Below the pieces are notes generated by a model. It did no database searches, was not told the DNA's origin, and was given only the letters and a program-made list of their open reading frames with translations. Position numbers and translations under genes: made by a program. This document shows positions 47,938-56,118 of a stretch of DNA of 64,000 bases, piece by piece (positions within the stretch are counted from its first letter, which is position 1; every line of letters begins with the position of its first letter). Where the stretch lies: NCBI GenBank assembly GCA_030430565.1, contig JAUIKS010000007.1, positions 62,001-126,000 of the forward strand. Reading direction: 5' to 3'. The stretch comes from Polyangia bacterium (GTDB taxonomy: Bacteria > Myxococcota_A > Polyangia > Nannocystales > Nannocystaceae).

Positions 47938-47957
47938 ACATGTCTCAAAGGACATGT
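47938..47957. promoter_or_regulatory. Dispersed dyad (copy 7, best match)
   Basis: ACATGTCTCAAAGGACATGT; with flanks, CACATGTC and GACATGTG form perfect eight-base arms around six bases (47937-47958). It lies upstream of the response regulator and 193 bp before the divergent DUF1592 gene. Confidence 0.65.
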
Positions 47958-48140
47958 GTAAAAGAATTGGCGCGAGCGCTCGGCCCGGCGAGGGCGACCG
48001 TGGCGGCTCGGCTCCAGGGCTCGCGCGACGTCCGGCGAGCTGCCGCGTAGCGCGGGGCGCGTGTCGTGACGGCGATCCTCGCGTCGCCGCGAAATTTTGC
48101 GACGACGCGGGGTATAACGCGCGCCTGAGCCCCGCCGCGC

Positions 48141-48159
48141 GTGCTTCATCATGAAGCAC
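48141..48159. promoter_or_regulatory. Perfect palindrome over the DUF1592 start codon (copy 3 of 3)
   Basis: GTGCTTCAT-C-ATGAAGCAC, a perfect 9-1-9 inverted repeat whose right arm is the first three codons (ATG AAG CAC). In RNA it would form a hairpin sequestering the start codon; as DNA it could be an operator. Confidence 0.6.
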
Positions 48160-50556
48160 ACGCGCGGCGCGTTCTCGGCGCTCCTGCTCCTCTCACTGTG
48201 TGTCAGCGTCGGTCTCGGCGCGTGCAACGGCGAGGGCGAAGGCGAGACGGAGGGCGACACGCCTGGAGACTGTCCCCCCGACGACGTCTTTTTCGAACAG
48301 AAAGTCTGGCAGCCGATCGCGTCGATGAGCTGCTACGGCTGTCACAACGCGGAGGGCACCGCCAAGGCGACGCGCATGATCCTGCAGGGTCCCGACGAGG
48401 ACGGTGCGGTCGAGTACAACATGGAGCTGATGGCCACGATGGCGATGGAGCAGGTCGACGGCGTCTCGCTGATCCTGGCGAAGCCGACCGGCACGCACCC
48501 CGACGGTCACGGCGGCGGCGTCGTGGTCAAGGCCGACTCGGCGGACTACGAGGCGCTGGCTGAATTCGCGGCGCGCGTCGACGGCACCTTCGTGTGCGAG
48601 GACGCGATCGGCGACGCGCCGACCTGCGAGGAGATCGGCGCGGGTCCGCGGGCGGTCCGCCGGCTCTCGCACGTCGAGTACGACAACACGGTCGCGGACC
48701 TGTTCGGCGTCGCGGGCGAGCTCGCGTCGCAGGCCGCCGGCTTCGCGCCGGACAACGTGATCAACGGCTTCTCGAACAACGCCTCGGCGCTGACGGTCTC
48801 GAGCCTGCTGGCCGAGCAGTACCGCGAGGCGAGCGAGGCGCTGGCCGAGCACGTGGTGATGAACCAGGCGCAGTTCCTGGGCTGCGATCCGGCGGACGGG
48901 CAGAGCTGCGTCGAGTCCTTCGTGCGCTCGTTCGGCGCCAAGGCGTTCCGCCGGCCGGTGACCGACGACGAGGTGGCGCGCTACTCGGGGCTGTACGACG
49001 CGGTCTCGGCCGAGGACGGCTTCGACGAGGGCCTGCGCTGGGTCGTCTCCGCGATGCTGCAGTCGCCGAACTTCTTGTACCGGACCGAGCTCGGCGAGCA
49101 CGTCGGCGAGGGCGTGTACGAGCTGACGCCGCACGAGGTCGCGAGCGAGCTCTCGTACCTGATCCTCGGGACGGCCCCGGACAGCGAGCTGATGTCGCTC
49201 GCGGACGACGGCACGATCCTGGAGCCGGCGGTGCTCGAGGCCGAGGCGCAGCGCCTGCTCGCCGACCCCCGCAGCGACCGGACCCTCGAGCGCTTCGTCG
49301 ACGAGTGGCTGGGGATCGACCTGCTGCCGATCGTCACCCGCGACCCGATGCTGTACCCGGAGTTCACGCCCGAGATCCGGCAGGCGATGCTGGGCGAGAT
49401 CCACCGCGTGGTCAGCGAGGTGTTCAACGGCGGCGGGACGCTCGGCGACCTGATGACCGCCAACTTCACCTACGCGACCGACGGCCTCGCCAGCTACTAC
49501 GGGATGTCGGGCGGCGGCGAGCCGGACGCCGAAGGTTTTCGGCGCATCGAGCTCGACGGCGCGACCTACGGCGGCTTGATGACGCTGGGGGCGATGAACG
49601 CGGCGCACGCGAAGCCCACGAGCTCGTCGCCGATCCACCGCGGCGTGATGGTGCGCGAGCGCTTCCTCTGCCAGCACCTGCCGCCGCCGCCGCCGTCGCT
49701 CGACACCTCGCCGCCCGCGGTCGATCCGAGCCTGAGCACGCGCGAGCGCTACGCGCAGCACTCGGAGGACCCCGCCTGCGGCGGCTGTCACGAGCTGATC
49801 GACCCGATCGGCTTCGGCTTTGAGCACTTCGACGCGATCGGGCGCTACCGCGACCAGGACGGGGAGCACCCGGTCGACGCGGCCGGCGAGATCCTGCGCA
49901 GCGCCAGCAGCGACGGCGTGTTCGACGGCGCGGGCGAGATGCAGGAGCTGCTCGCGGGCAGCGACGACCTGCACGGCTGCTACACGAAGCTGTGGATGGA
50001 GCACTCGCTCGGCGCCGAGGTCGACGGCAGCCTCGGCTGCGTCGAGGACGACCTCCTCGTGCAGTTCCTCGACGCCGGCGGGCAGCTGGACTCGCTGGTG
50101 ATGGCGCTCGTCCGCTCGCCGCACTTCGTGATCCGCGGCGGGGGCAGCTCCGGCGGCGGTGACACGGGGGACTCTGGGGACTCTGGAGACTCTGGGGACT
50201 CGGGCGGCACAGGCGACACGGGGATGGACTCTGGGATGGACTCAGGGGACTCAGGGGACTCTGGGATGGACTCTGGGGACTCGGGCGGCGAGCCCGGGGG
50301 AAGCGACGGCATCGAGGTCGAGGTCGTCATCGACTCGATGTGGGGCGAGGGGCAGTGCAACACCGTGCACGTCCACAACGTCACGGACGCGCCGATCATG
50401 TGGCAGGTCGAGATGACGCTGCCGGGCACCCTGCAGAACCACTGGAACGCCAAGGTCACGCTCGACGGGCTCGACGCCGTGTTCGTGGGCGAGGACTACA
50501 ACGCGACGGTCGACGCGCAGGGCACGACCTCCTTCGGCTTCTGCGTCGCGTACTGA
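48151..50556 (+). CDS. DUF1592/DUF1588/DUF1585 cytochrome-like lipoprotein with CBM2-like domain
   Basis: An 801-aa exported lipoprotein (lipobox LGAC, Cys about 25). It contains a c-type heme motif CYGCH (about 62-66), DUF1587 (RRLSHVEYDNTVADLFG), DUF1595/1592 (FGAKAFRRPVTDDEVARY, DEGLRWVVSAMLQSPNFLYRTE, LSYLILGTAPDSEL), DUF1588 (THGGLMTLGAM-like YGGLMTLGAMNAAHAKPTSSSPIHRG) with CGGCHELIDPIGFGFEHFD, and DUF1585 near the end. After a Gly/Asp/Ser repeat linker comes a C-terminal 80-residue domain (IEVEVVIDSMWGEGQCNTVHV, HWNAKVT, TTSFGFCVAY) with the pattern of cellulose-binding CBM2. The partner DUF1552 gene is at 21017. Role unknown; exported redox or polysaccharide-linked chemistry is inferred. 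Confidence 0.88.
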   Translation: MKHTRGAFSALLLLSLCVSVGLGACNGEGEGETEGDTPGDCPPDDVFFEQKVWQPIASMSCYGCHNAEGTAKATRMILQGPDEDGAVEYNMELMATMAMEQVDGVSLILAKPTGTHPDGHGGGVVVKADSADYEALAEFAARVDGTFVCEDAIGDAPTCEEIGAGPRAVRRLSHVEYDNTVADLFGVAGELASQAAGFAPDNVINGFSNNASALTVSSLLAEQYREASEALAEHVVMNQAQFLGCDPADGQSCVESFVRSFGAKAFRRPVTDDEVARYSGLYDAVSAEDGFDEGLRWVVSAMLQSPNFLYRTELGEHVGEGVYELTPHEVASELSYLILGTAPDSELMSLADDGTILEPAVLEAEAQRLLADPRSDRTLERFVDEWLGIDLLPIVTRDPMLYPEFTPEIRQAMLGEIHRVVSEVFNGGGTLGDLMTANFTYATDGLASYYGMSGGGEPDAEGFRRIELDGATYGGLMTLGAMNAAHAKPTSSSPIHRGVMVRERFLCQHLPPPPPSLDTSPPAVDPSLSTRERYAQHSEDPACGGCHELIDPIGFGFEHFDAIGRYRDQDGEHPVDAAGEILRSASSDGVFDGAGEMQELLAGSDDLHGCYTKLWMEHSLGAEVDGSLGCVEDDLLVQFLDAGGQLDSLVMALVRSPHFVIRGGGSSGGGDTGDSGDSGDSGDSGGTGDTGMDSGMDSGDSGDSGMDSGDSGGEPGGSDGIEVEVVIDSMWGEGQCNTVHVHNVTDAPIMWQVEMTLPGTLQNHWNAKVTLDGLDAVFVGEDYNATVDAQGTTSFGFCVAY
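50158..50292 (+). repeat. Gly/Asp/Ser coding repeat
   Basis: Imperfect nine-base units (GGGGACTCT and GGGATGGAC variants) encoding SGD and GMDSGMDSGD stretches that link the DUF1585 part to the CBM2-like domain. All in frame. Confidence 0.85.
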
Positions 50557-50637
50557 GCCGCGTATTGAGCCTCGACGTCGTAGCGCGGCGGCTCGCGTCT
50601 CCACGCGGGCCGTCGCGCTCGCCTATACTCGCGGCGC

Positions 50638-51603
50638 GTGTCGAGCTCGATCCCAGCGCGCGCGCCGACGCGCGCGATGTCGTCGCGGACGCGGACGCGC
50701 GACGCCGCCGCGGACGCGCTGCTGCGCATGCTCGATCAGCCAGGTGCGCAGGTGCGCCTCGGCGCCTGGGTCGACGCGCGCGGCGGCGGGCTCGGGGTCA
50801 TCGCCCACGTGCGCGCGGGCGCGGAGGCGGTGACGGTCGGCTGCGCGCGCCTGCGAGCGCCCGCGGACTCGCTCGACGCGGCGCCGGCGAGGCGCTGCGA
50901 GCTCGCGCTCTCGTCCGCGGAATTTCGTCGCGTGTTCGCCGGAGCCTGGTCCGGCGCGAGCGATCCGCCGGCGCCGTACCGCGTCGCGGCGCCGGCGCTC
51001 GTCGAGCCGATCACCCTGCTCCCGCTCGAGCTGGCGCCCTACGTCGATCAGGGGCGCGGCTTGTTCGACGCCGTCGCGCTCGTGGGCATCGCGGCGATGC
51101 TCTACGTCGCGTTGACGGCGGCGACCGTGGGGCAGAGCGTCTTGACGCTCGCCTTCGCCGGCCTGCTCTCGCTGCAGCTGATCCCGGCGCTGCAGCGGGT
51201 GACGGCGCGGCTGTGGTGGAACCTCGTCAGTCGACGCGCGAGCCGGCCGCTGCCCGCGTCGGGTCCGCGTGTCGAGCTGGCGGCGGCGAGCGGACAGCTC
51301 TCGCTGGTCGTGGGGTCGCGGGTCGTGGGCGTCGTGGACGCGGAGGCGGTGACCTTCGCCTGGCGTGCGCCTCGCGGGGACGGGGCGCTGCGCGTCGTCG
51401 CCCGCGTCGACGGGGTCGAGCGCGGGCCGATCTTCATCAGCGGGGTCGTCGAGCTCGCGCGGGCGCGCGAGCTGCCGCGTCCCCGCCGTGAGCTGCCGGA
51501 GCGCGCCGACTTCTCGCTCGCGCGCGAGGCGATGGACGAGCTCGTCGCCTGGGTCTCGCGGCGTCGCCGACTCGCGCTTCACGGCGCCCCGTCGCGCGAG
51601 TGA
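50638..51603 (+). CDS. Hypothetical membrane protein
   Basis: A 321-aa protein from GTG 50638 (ATG 50677 is an equally good start). One hydrophobic hairpin lies at about residues 145-190 (FDAVALVGIAAMLYVALTAA, SVLTLAFAGLLSLQLIPAL) with a soluble N-terminal domain and a basic C-terminal domain. No family recognised. It stands upstream of peptide deformylase on the same strand. Confidence 0.6.
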   Translation: MSSSIPARAPTRAMSSRTRTRDAAADALLRMLDQPGAQVRLGAWVDARGGGLGVIAHVRAGAEAVTVGCARLRAPADSLDAAPARRCELALSSAEFRRVFAGAWSGASDPPAPYRVAAPALVEPITLLPLELAPYVDQGRGLFDAVALVGIAAMLYVALTAATVGQSVLTLAFAGLLSLQLIPALQRVTARLWWNLVSRRASRPLPASGPRVELAAASGQLSLVVGSRVVGVVDAEAVTFAWRAPRGDGALRVVARVDGVERGPIFISGVVELARARELPRPRRELPERADFSLAREAMDELVAWVSRRRRLALHGAPSRE

Positions 51604-51705
51604 GTGATACCGCGCGCGTCCCTCCCTCGCATGGAGAGGCGCGCGGATTTCTTGCGCGCCCAGGGCTCAACGCCCGCCGCGGAGCGCGAGTACAGTGGCG
51701 CCGAC

Positions 51706-52251
51706 ATGCGAGTCGGTGACGAGGATGTGCTGCAGCTCGGTGACCCCGGGCTGCGGCGTGTGGCGGCGTCGGTCGAGGCGCCGCGCGCCGAGTGCTTCCG
51801 CCGCCAGGTCGCGCGCCTGCACCACGCGCTCGCGGCGTTTCGCCGCGAGCACGGCTTCGGCCGCGCGATCGCGGCGCCGCAGATCGGCGTCGGCCTGCGG
51901 TTCATCGCGCTCGACCTCGACGACGAGCGCGGCCCGCAGACGATCATCAACCCGCGCGTCACCTGGCGCAGCGACGAGCGCTTCACGCTGTGGGACGACT
52001 GCATGAGCTTCCCGTCGCTGCTCGTCCGGGTCGAGCGTCACGCGGCGATCACGGTGGAGCACCTTGACCTCGAGGGGCGCGCGCGGACGTGGGAGATCGA
52101 GGACCGCGCGGTCTCGGAGCTGCTGCAGCACGAGCTCGATCATCTCGACGGCGTGCTCGCGATCGACCGCGCGACGGGGGTCAACCCGCTCGTCTCACGT
52201 GATGTCTTTGAGAGCATGTCGGGCTACTTCGCCAGCCGCGTCGGCGCGTAG
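51706..52251 (+). CDS. def: Peptide deformylase-like protein
   Basis: A 181-aa metalloenzyme removing formyl from nascent N-terminal Met. The start is set at ATG 51706 (MRVGDEDVLQLGDPGLRRVA), where family similarity begins; an upstream frame from GTG 51604 adds 34 unconserved residues. Motifs: motif 1 GRAIAAPQIG (GxGxAAPQ with the first Gly-x-Gly altered to G-R-A-I), motif 2 WDDCMSFPS (usual EGCLS; the Glu-Gly is replaced by Asp-Asp) and motif 3 LQHELDHLDG (HExxH intact). Cys and both His ligands are present. The altered motifs 1 and 2 suggest a second, divergent deformylase. Confidence 0.85.
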   Translation: MRVGDEDVLQLGDPGLRRVAASVEAPRAECFRRQVARLHHALAAFRREHGFGRAIAAPQIGVGLRFIALDLDDERGPQTIINPRVTWRSDERFTLWDDCMSFPSLLVRVERHAAITVEHLDLEGRARTWEIEDRAVSELLQHELDHLDGVLAIDRATGVNPLVSRDVFESMSGYFASRVGA

Positions 52252-52262
52252 AGGAGGCGCCG

Positions 52263-53660
52263 CTACGGATCGTCGTCGCCCTGGGCCGCGCGCGGGATGA
52301 CGCGGACGAGCTCGGGGTCGATGTAGCGGTCGGCGAGCTCGAGTAGGCGCGCGCGCAGGGCCTCCCGCCGGGCGCGCAGGCGCTCGAGCTCCTCGGTGAA
52401 GCGCAGCAGCGCGAGCAGCACCCACAGGCTGCGGCGCACCGCGAGCTCGCGCTCGAGCACCCGGATCGTCGCCCACCCAGAGAGCAGGAGGGTGGCGAGC
52501 GAGAGCGGCACGGCCCAGAGGCTCGCGGGGTAGGCGAGGTACCACGCGACCGCGGCCGCGACGAGCGCGTAGCCGAGCAGCACCATCAGCAGCGCCGTCG
52601 TCATCTTGGTCGTGGCCCGCACGTCCTTGCGCCGCGTGAAGTTGTTGCCCGCGACGGCGGCGACGATCAGCACCGGCGCGTGGATGATGGCGCCGGGGAT
52701 CGCGAGGGGCACGAGCACCACGAGCAGCGCGACGTGCTGGAGCACGCGGAGCAGGCGCGCGCCCGCGCTGATGCGGCGCCGCAGATCTCGATCGCGCAGG
52801 CCGAGGGCGCGCAGCTCGCTGATGAAGCCCGCGACGTCGCGAAACAGCGCGTGGACGTCGGGGCGCGCCTGCAGGCGCTCGAAGTACTCGATGAAGCGGC
52901 GCGAGAGCTCCGCGCGCTCGGCCAGGGTGACGCGGAGGCCCGGCGGGCGGTAGAGGCGGCGGACCTCGTCGAGCACCCGCAGGGTGGCGAAGTCGGAGGC
53001 GTTGATCGTCAGCCCGCGCAGCGCCGCGTCGATCGCGTCCGTGAGCGCGCGGGCGCCCTCGCGGGCGCCCTCGTCGTCGCCGCGCGCCTCGTCCGAAGAT
53101 GTCTTCTTCGACAGATCGATCGGGGGGCCGAACTGCACGAGCACGCGGCTGCGGGCGCGCGTGCGGTGGACGTAGGTAAGCCCGCAGGGGACGATCTTCA
53201 CGGGGATGCCCTCGCGCGCGGCGCCCAGCGCGATCCGGGCCGCGCCGGTCTTGAGCGGCGCGAGCTCGGAGCGCGTGTGGCTGATGCCCTCGGGGAAGAT
53301 GCCGAACGCGCCGCCCTCGCGCAGGACCTCGAACAGCGCTTCGAAGGCGGCGCTGTTGTCGAGCGCGCCGCCGCCGTGATCCATGCGCCGGCGGATCGGC
53401 ACGGCGCCGAGGCCCCGCAGGATCGGGCGCAGGAAGCGGGAGCGGAACAGCACGTCCTTGGCGGCGAAGCTGACCCGGCGCTCGCAGCTCGTGATGATCA
53501 GCGCGGGGTCCATCAACGAGTTGGGGTGGTTGCCGACGAACACCACGGGCCCGTCGGCGGGGATGTTCTCGGCGCCGACGACCTCGACGGTGCGGAAGAA
53601 GACCCGCGTCGTCAGCCGGAGGACGCCGACGAGCGCGTTGTAGAGGCGGCGTGTGGCCAT
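52263..53660 (-). CDS. PlsC-type lysophospholipid acyltransferase
   Basis: A 465-aa membrane-associated acyltransferase. Catalytic NHPNSLMDP (H-x4-D), GAVPIRRR, substrate-binding FPEGISH and VKIVPCGLTY are in order within the first 190 residues. The C-terminal half has hydrophobic segments (LLVVLVPLAIPGAIIHAPVLIVAAV, ALLMVLLGYALVAAAVAWYLAYPA). This is the longer form seen in some bacteria and related to yeast GPAT-like enzymes. It uses acyl-CoA or acyl-ACP for phospholipid synthesis. Confidence 0.9.
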   Translation of the reverse strand: MATRRLYNALVGVLRLTTRVFFRTVEVVGAENIPADGPVVFVGNHPNSLMDPALIITSCERRVSFAAKDVLFRSRFLRPILRGLGAVPIRRRMDHGGGALDNSAAFEALFEVLREGGAFGIFPEGISHTRSELAPLKTGAARIALGAAREGIPVKIVPCGLTYVHRTRARSRVLVQFGPPIDLSKKTSSDEARGDDEGAREGARALTDAIDAALRGLTINASDFATLRVLDEVRRLYRPPGLRVTLAERAELSRRFIEYFERLQARPDVHALFRDVAGFISELRALGLRDRDLRRRISAGARLLRVLQHVALLVVLVPLAIPGAIIHAPVLIVAAVAGNNFTRRKDVRATTKMTTALLMVLLGYALVAAAVAWYLAYPASLWAVPLSLATLLLSGWATIRVLERELAVRRSLWVLLALLRFTEELERLRARREALRARLLELADRYIDPELVRVIPRAAQGDDDP

Positions 53661-53761
53661 CGGAGCAGCTCGCGCCTGAGCATCATGCCACGAGTCGACG
53701 ACGCGCCCGCGAGCGCGCGGGCGCGGCGTGTCGCGCCGCCCGTTACGTCGTTCTCGCGCGG

Positions 53762-54559
53762 CTACTTGAGCGCGCGCTTGTCTGGTTTGCCGCCGACGCG
53801 ACGCAGGCCGCGGTTCGCCTCGAGCCAGATCGCGTAGCTGCGATCGGAGCCGGGGGCGTAGCCGAGCCTGCGCTGGAGCTTGATGAGCTCGGCGAGCCGC
53901 TCGTTGCAGCGCTCGTAGTAGCCGCGCGCGGTCGCGGGCTCGCCCAGGCGCTCGGCGGCGCGGCCCAGCGTCAGCAGCAGGCGCGCGTCGGGCCGCTCCC
54001 CCTGGTCACGCTCGAGCGCGCGCAGCGTCTGGTACGCGCCGCGGGCGTCGCCGCGGCGCAGCGCCGTCTCGGCGAGCACCATGTCGTAGTCGTCGATGAT
54101 CTCGTCGTAGGCCCTCTCGCCACGAATCTGGTCTTCGGGGTAGGCGAGAAGCGCCGCGAGCAGCTTCGCGTCGGGCGGCAGCGCGTCGAGGTAGAGCTGC
54201 AGGAGCCAGGGGAACGCGAGCGTGTAGTACGGGTGCTCGGGCTGCCCGGCGATGTGCAGCAGCAGCGCGGTCGCGCGGGGCTGGTCGTGGAGCTTGTAGT
54301 AGGATTTAGCGAGCCAGAACTCGGCGCGCGGGCGGTCGTGGTCGAGGTTGTGTGGTCGCTCGTGCTCGGCGATCTGCTTGAAGATCCAGGCCGCCTCGGC
54401 GAAGCGCTCGGCCTTGTAGAGATCCTCAGCAGCGCCGTTGCGGAGCGGCGCGCCGCTCTCGACGGGCACCTCGGGCGGGGGCGGGGGCGGGGGCGCGCGC
54501 GCGCAGCCGCAGCAGAGCGCGAGCAGCGTTGGGAGCAGTCGCCGGGGCAGCGTCGGCAT
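53762..54559 (-). CDS. TPR-type lipoprotein
   Basis: A 265-aa exported protein with lipobox CCGC and a Pro-rich linker (PPPPPPPEVP). The rest is helical repeats: AEDLYKAERFAEAAWIFKQIAEHE, AEFWLAKSYYKLHDQPRATALLLHIAG, LLTLGRAAERLGEPATARGYYERCNERLAELIKL. Likely a periplasmic or outer-membrane scaffold. It starts 18 bp after the next lipoprotein's stop on the same strand, so both are probably one operon. Confidence 0.75.
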   Translation of the reverse strand: MPTLPRRLLPTLLALCCGCARAPPPPPPPEVPVESGAPLRNGAAEDLYKAERFAEAAWIFKQIAEHERPHNLDHDRPRAEFWLAKSYYKLHDQPRATALLLHIAGQPEHPYYTLAFPWLLQLYLDALPPDAKLLAALLAYPEDQIRGERAYDEIIDDYDMVLAETALRRGDARGAYQTLRALERDQGERPDARLLLTLGRAAERLGEPATARGYYERCNERLAELIKLQRRLGYAPGSDRSYAIWLEANRGLRRVGGKPDKRALK

Positions 54560-54577
54560 CGATCGATCAAACGTCGA

Positions 54578-55852
54578 CTAGCCCGCGCAGGTCTTCGGGC
54601 GGTCACCCGCGGGAGCGCGCTCGCACGCGGCGCGCAGCTCCGCGCGCTCGGCGGCCTTGCGCGCGGCGGGGGAGTCCTCGGGCATGGTGTTGACCTCGAA
54701 GTACTTGATCTCGCCGGCGACCGCCTTGGGCCTGGCGTGCGCGATGTCGTAGACGTTGCGGATCGCCGGGTGCTCGAGCCAGCGCAGGTAGTTGAGCGCC
54801 GGCTGCGAGTTGTAGACGTAGTCCTCGTTGACCCGCCAGGTCAGCAGGGTGCGCACGACGACCGAGCGCTCGTCGAAGCGGAGCGACTTGATGTTGGCGC
54901 GGAACTGGTCGGTGTAGCGCTTCCAGTACTCCTCGGCGTTGCTCAGGTAGAGCAGCCGGATCGGCACGCCGAGCTCGCGCGCGGCCGTGGCGACGCCGGC
55001 GACGCCCTCGTCGTCGAGCAGGTTGGCGAGCAGCGGCCGGATCCGCTCGACCTCGAGCATCGCCTGGATGTGATCATAGGTCGCCTGGTCGTTGAGGAAG
55101 CTCGGGACCTCGGCCTTGACGAAGCGCCGTCGCACGGCCTGGAGGCGCCGGTTGATCCAGCCGCGGTAGCGCAGGTAGAGCCGCTGCAGGCGCTTGCGCT
55201 CGGCCTCGTCCGGGTAGGCCGCGGCGAGGATCTTCTTGCCGCGCGGGCGGCCGTCCTCGGTCCAGAGCTCGAGGAACTCCTCGGGCGTCTCGTTGGCGGC
55301 GAAGAAGGCCTTGTAGACCGAGTGGATCGCGACGACCTCGGGGTCGTAGTCGATGAGCCACGCGAACTCGGGCTTCGCCCAGCCGATCAGGATGTAGGCC
55401 TGGTCCGAGCCGACGCCGACGTAGCTGCCGCCGAGGTCCTTGAGCAGCGGGTAGTAGACCTGCAGGGTCTTCTCGTTGCCGGCGAGGTAGTGCTTGCCCT
55501 CGCGCCCCCGGGTCACGCCGAGGCGGACCTCGGTCGGCGGGTCCTCGGCGGAGTTGGTGAACAGCCGGCGCTCCTCGTCGGTCATCGGCGCGAGCGCTCG
55601 CTCGGCGACGGACAGGGTGGGCGCGGGCGCGGGCGGCTGCGCGGGCGCGGCGTCGGTCGGGGTCTCGTCGTCGTCCTCGACGCCTGGCTCGTCGGCCGCG
55701 GCGGCCTCGGCGGAGGAGGTCTCGGGCGCGGGAGGCGGCGGATCGGGCGGCTGCTCGACGCTGGAGCGAGTGCAGCCGCCCAGCAGGACCACGGCGCCGA
55801 GCGTCACCGTCAAGAGCGACAGCGGCAGTCGTCTTGCGACAGTGTGGTGCAT
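54578..55852 (-). CDS. Lipoprotein, LIC_10091-like
   Basis: A 424-aa exported lipoprotein from ATG 55850-55852 (MHHTVARRLPLSLLTVTLGAVVLLGGC, good lipobox) with a Pro/Ala/Glu linker. The folded part contains FTNSAEDPPTEVRLGVTRGREGKHYLAGNEKTLQVYY, GGSYVGVGSDQAYILIGWAKPEFAWLIDYDPEVVAIHSVYKAFF and LGVPIRLLYLSNAEEYW. This resembles the LIC_10091 group of spirochete and myxobacterial lipoproteins, which looks like a degenerate methyltransferase fold; the assignment is from memory. Biological role unknown. Confidence 0.7.
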   Translation of the reverse strand: MHHTVARRLPLSLLTVTLGAVVLLGGCTRSSVEQPPDPPPPAPETSSAEAAAADEPGVEDDDETPTDAAPAQPPAPAPTLSVAERALAPMTDEERRLFTNSAEDPPTEVRLGVTRGREGKHYLAGNEKTLQVYYPLLKDLGGSYVGVGSDQAYILIGWAKPEFAWLIDYDPEVVAIHSVYKAFFAANETPEEFLELWTEDGRPRGKKILAAAYPDEAERKRLQRLYLRYRGWINRRLQAVRRRFVKAEVPSFLNDQATYDHIQAMLEVERIRPLLANLLDDEGVAGVATAARELGVPIRLLYLSNAEEYWKRYTDQFRANIKSLRFDERSVVVRTLLTWRVNEDYVYNSQPALNYLRWLEHPAIRNVYDIAHARPKAVAGEIKYFEVNTMPEDSPAARKAAERAELRAACERAPAGDRPKTCAG

Positions 55853-56118
55853 GGACGGAGCCTGGTGGGGCAACGGGCCCGGTGGCCCTGGAGCTTGGTT
55901 TTGCCGGAGGTCGCCCCGCAGCGCAAGGAAGAAGCAAGTTGGGCGCGTCGCAAGCGGGCGCTGCGGCGCGGCTGTGGGCTGTCGGCCCCACACGCGCCCG
56001 CGCTTGCTACGATCGATGTGGAGAAGTTGACGCGAGCGGCTTCGCGTTGGGATCAATACCGCGGCGTGGAGGTGGCGAGGGCCCGCGCGTCGGCGCGGGG
56101 AGCTTGGAGGGGGCGCGA

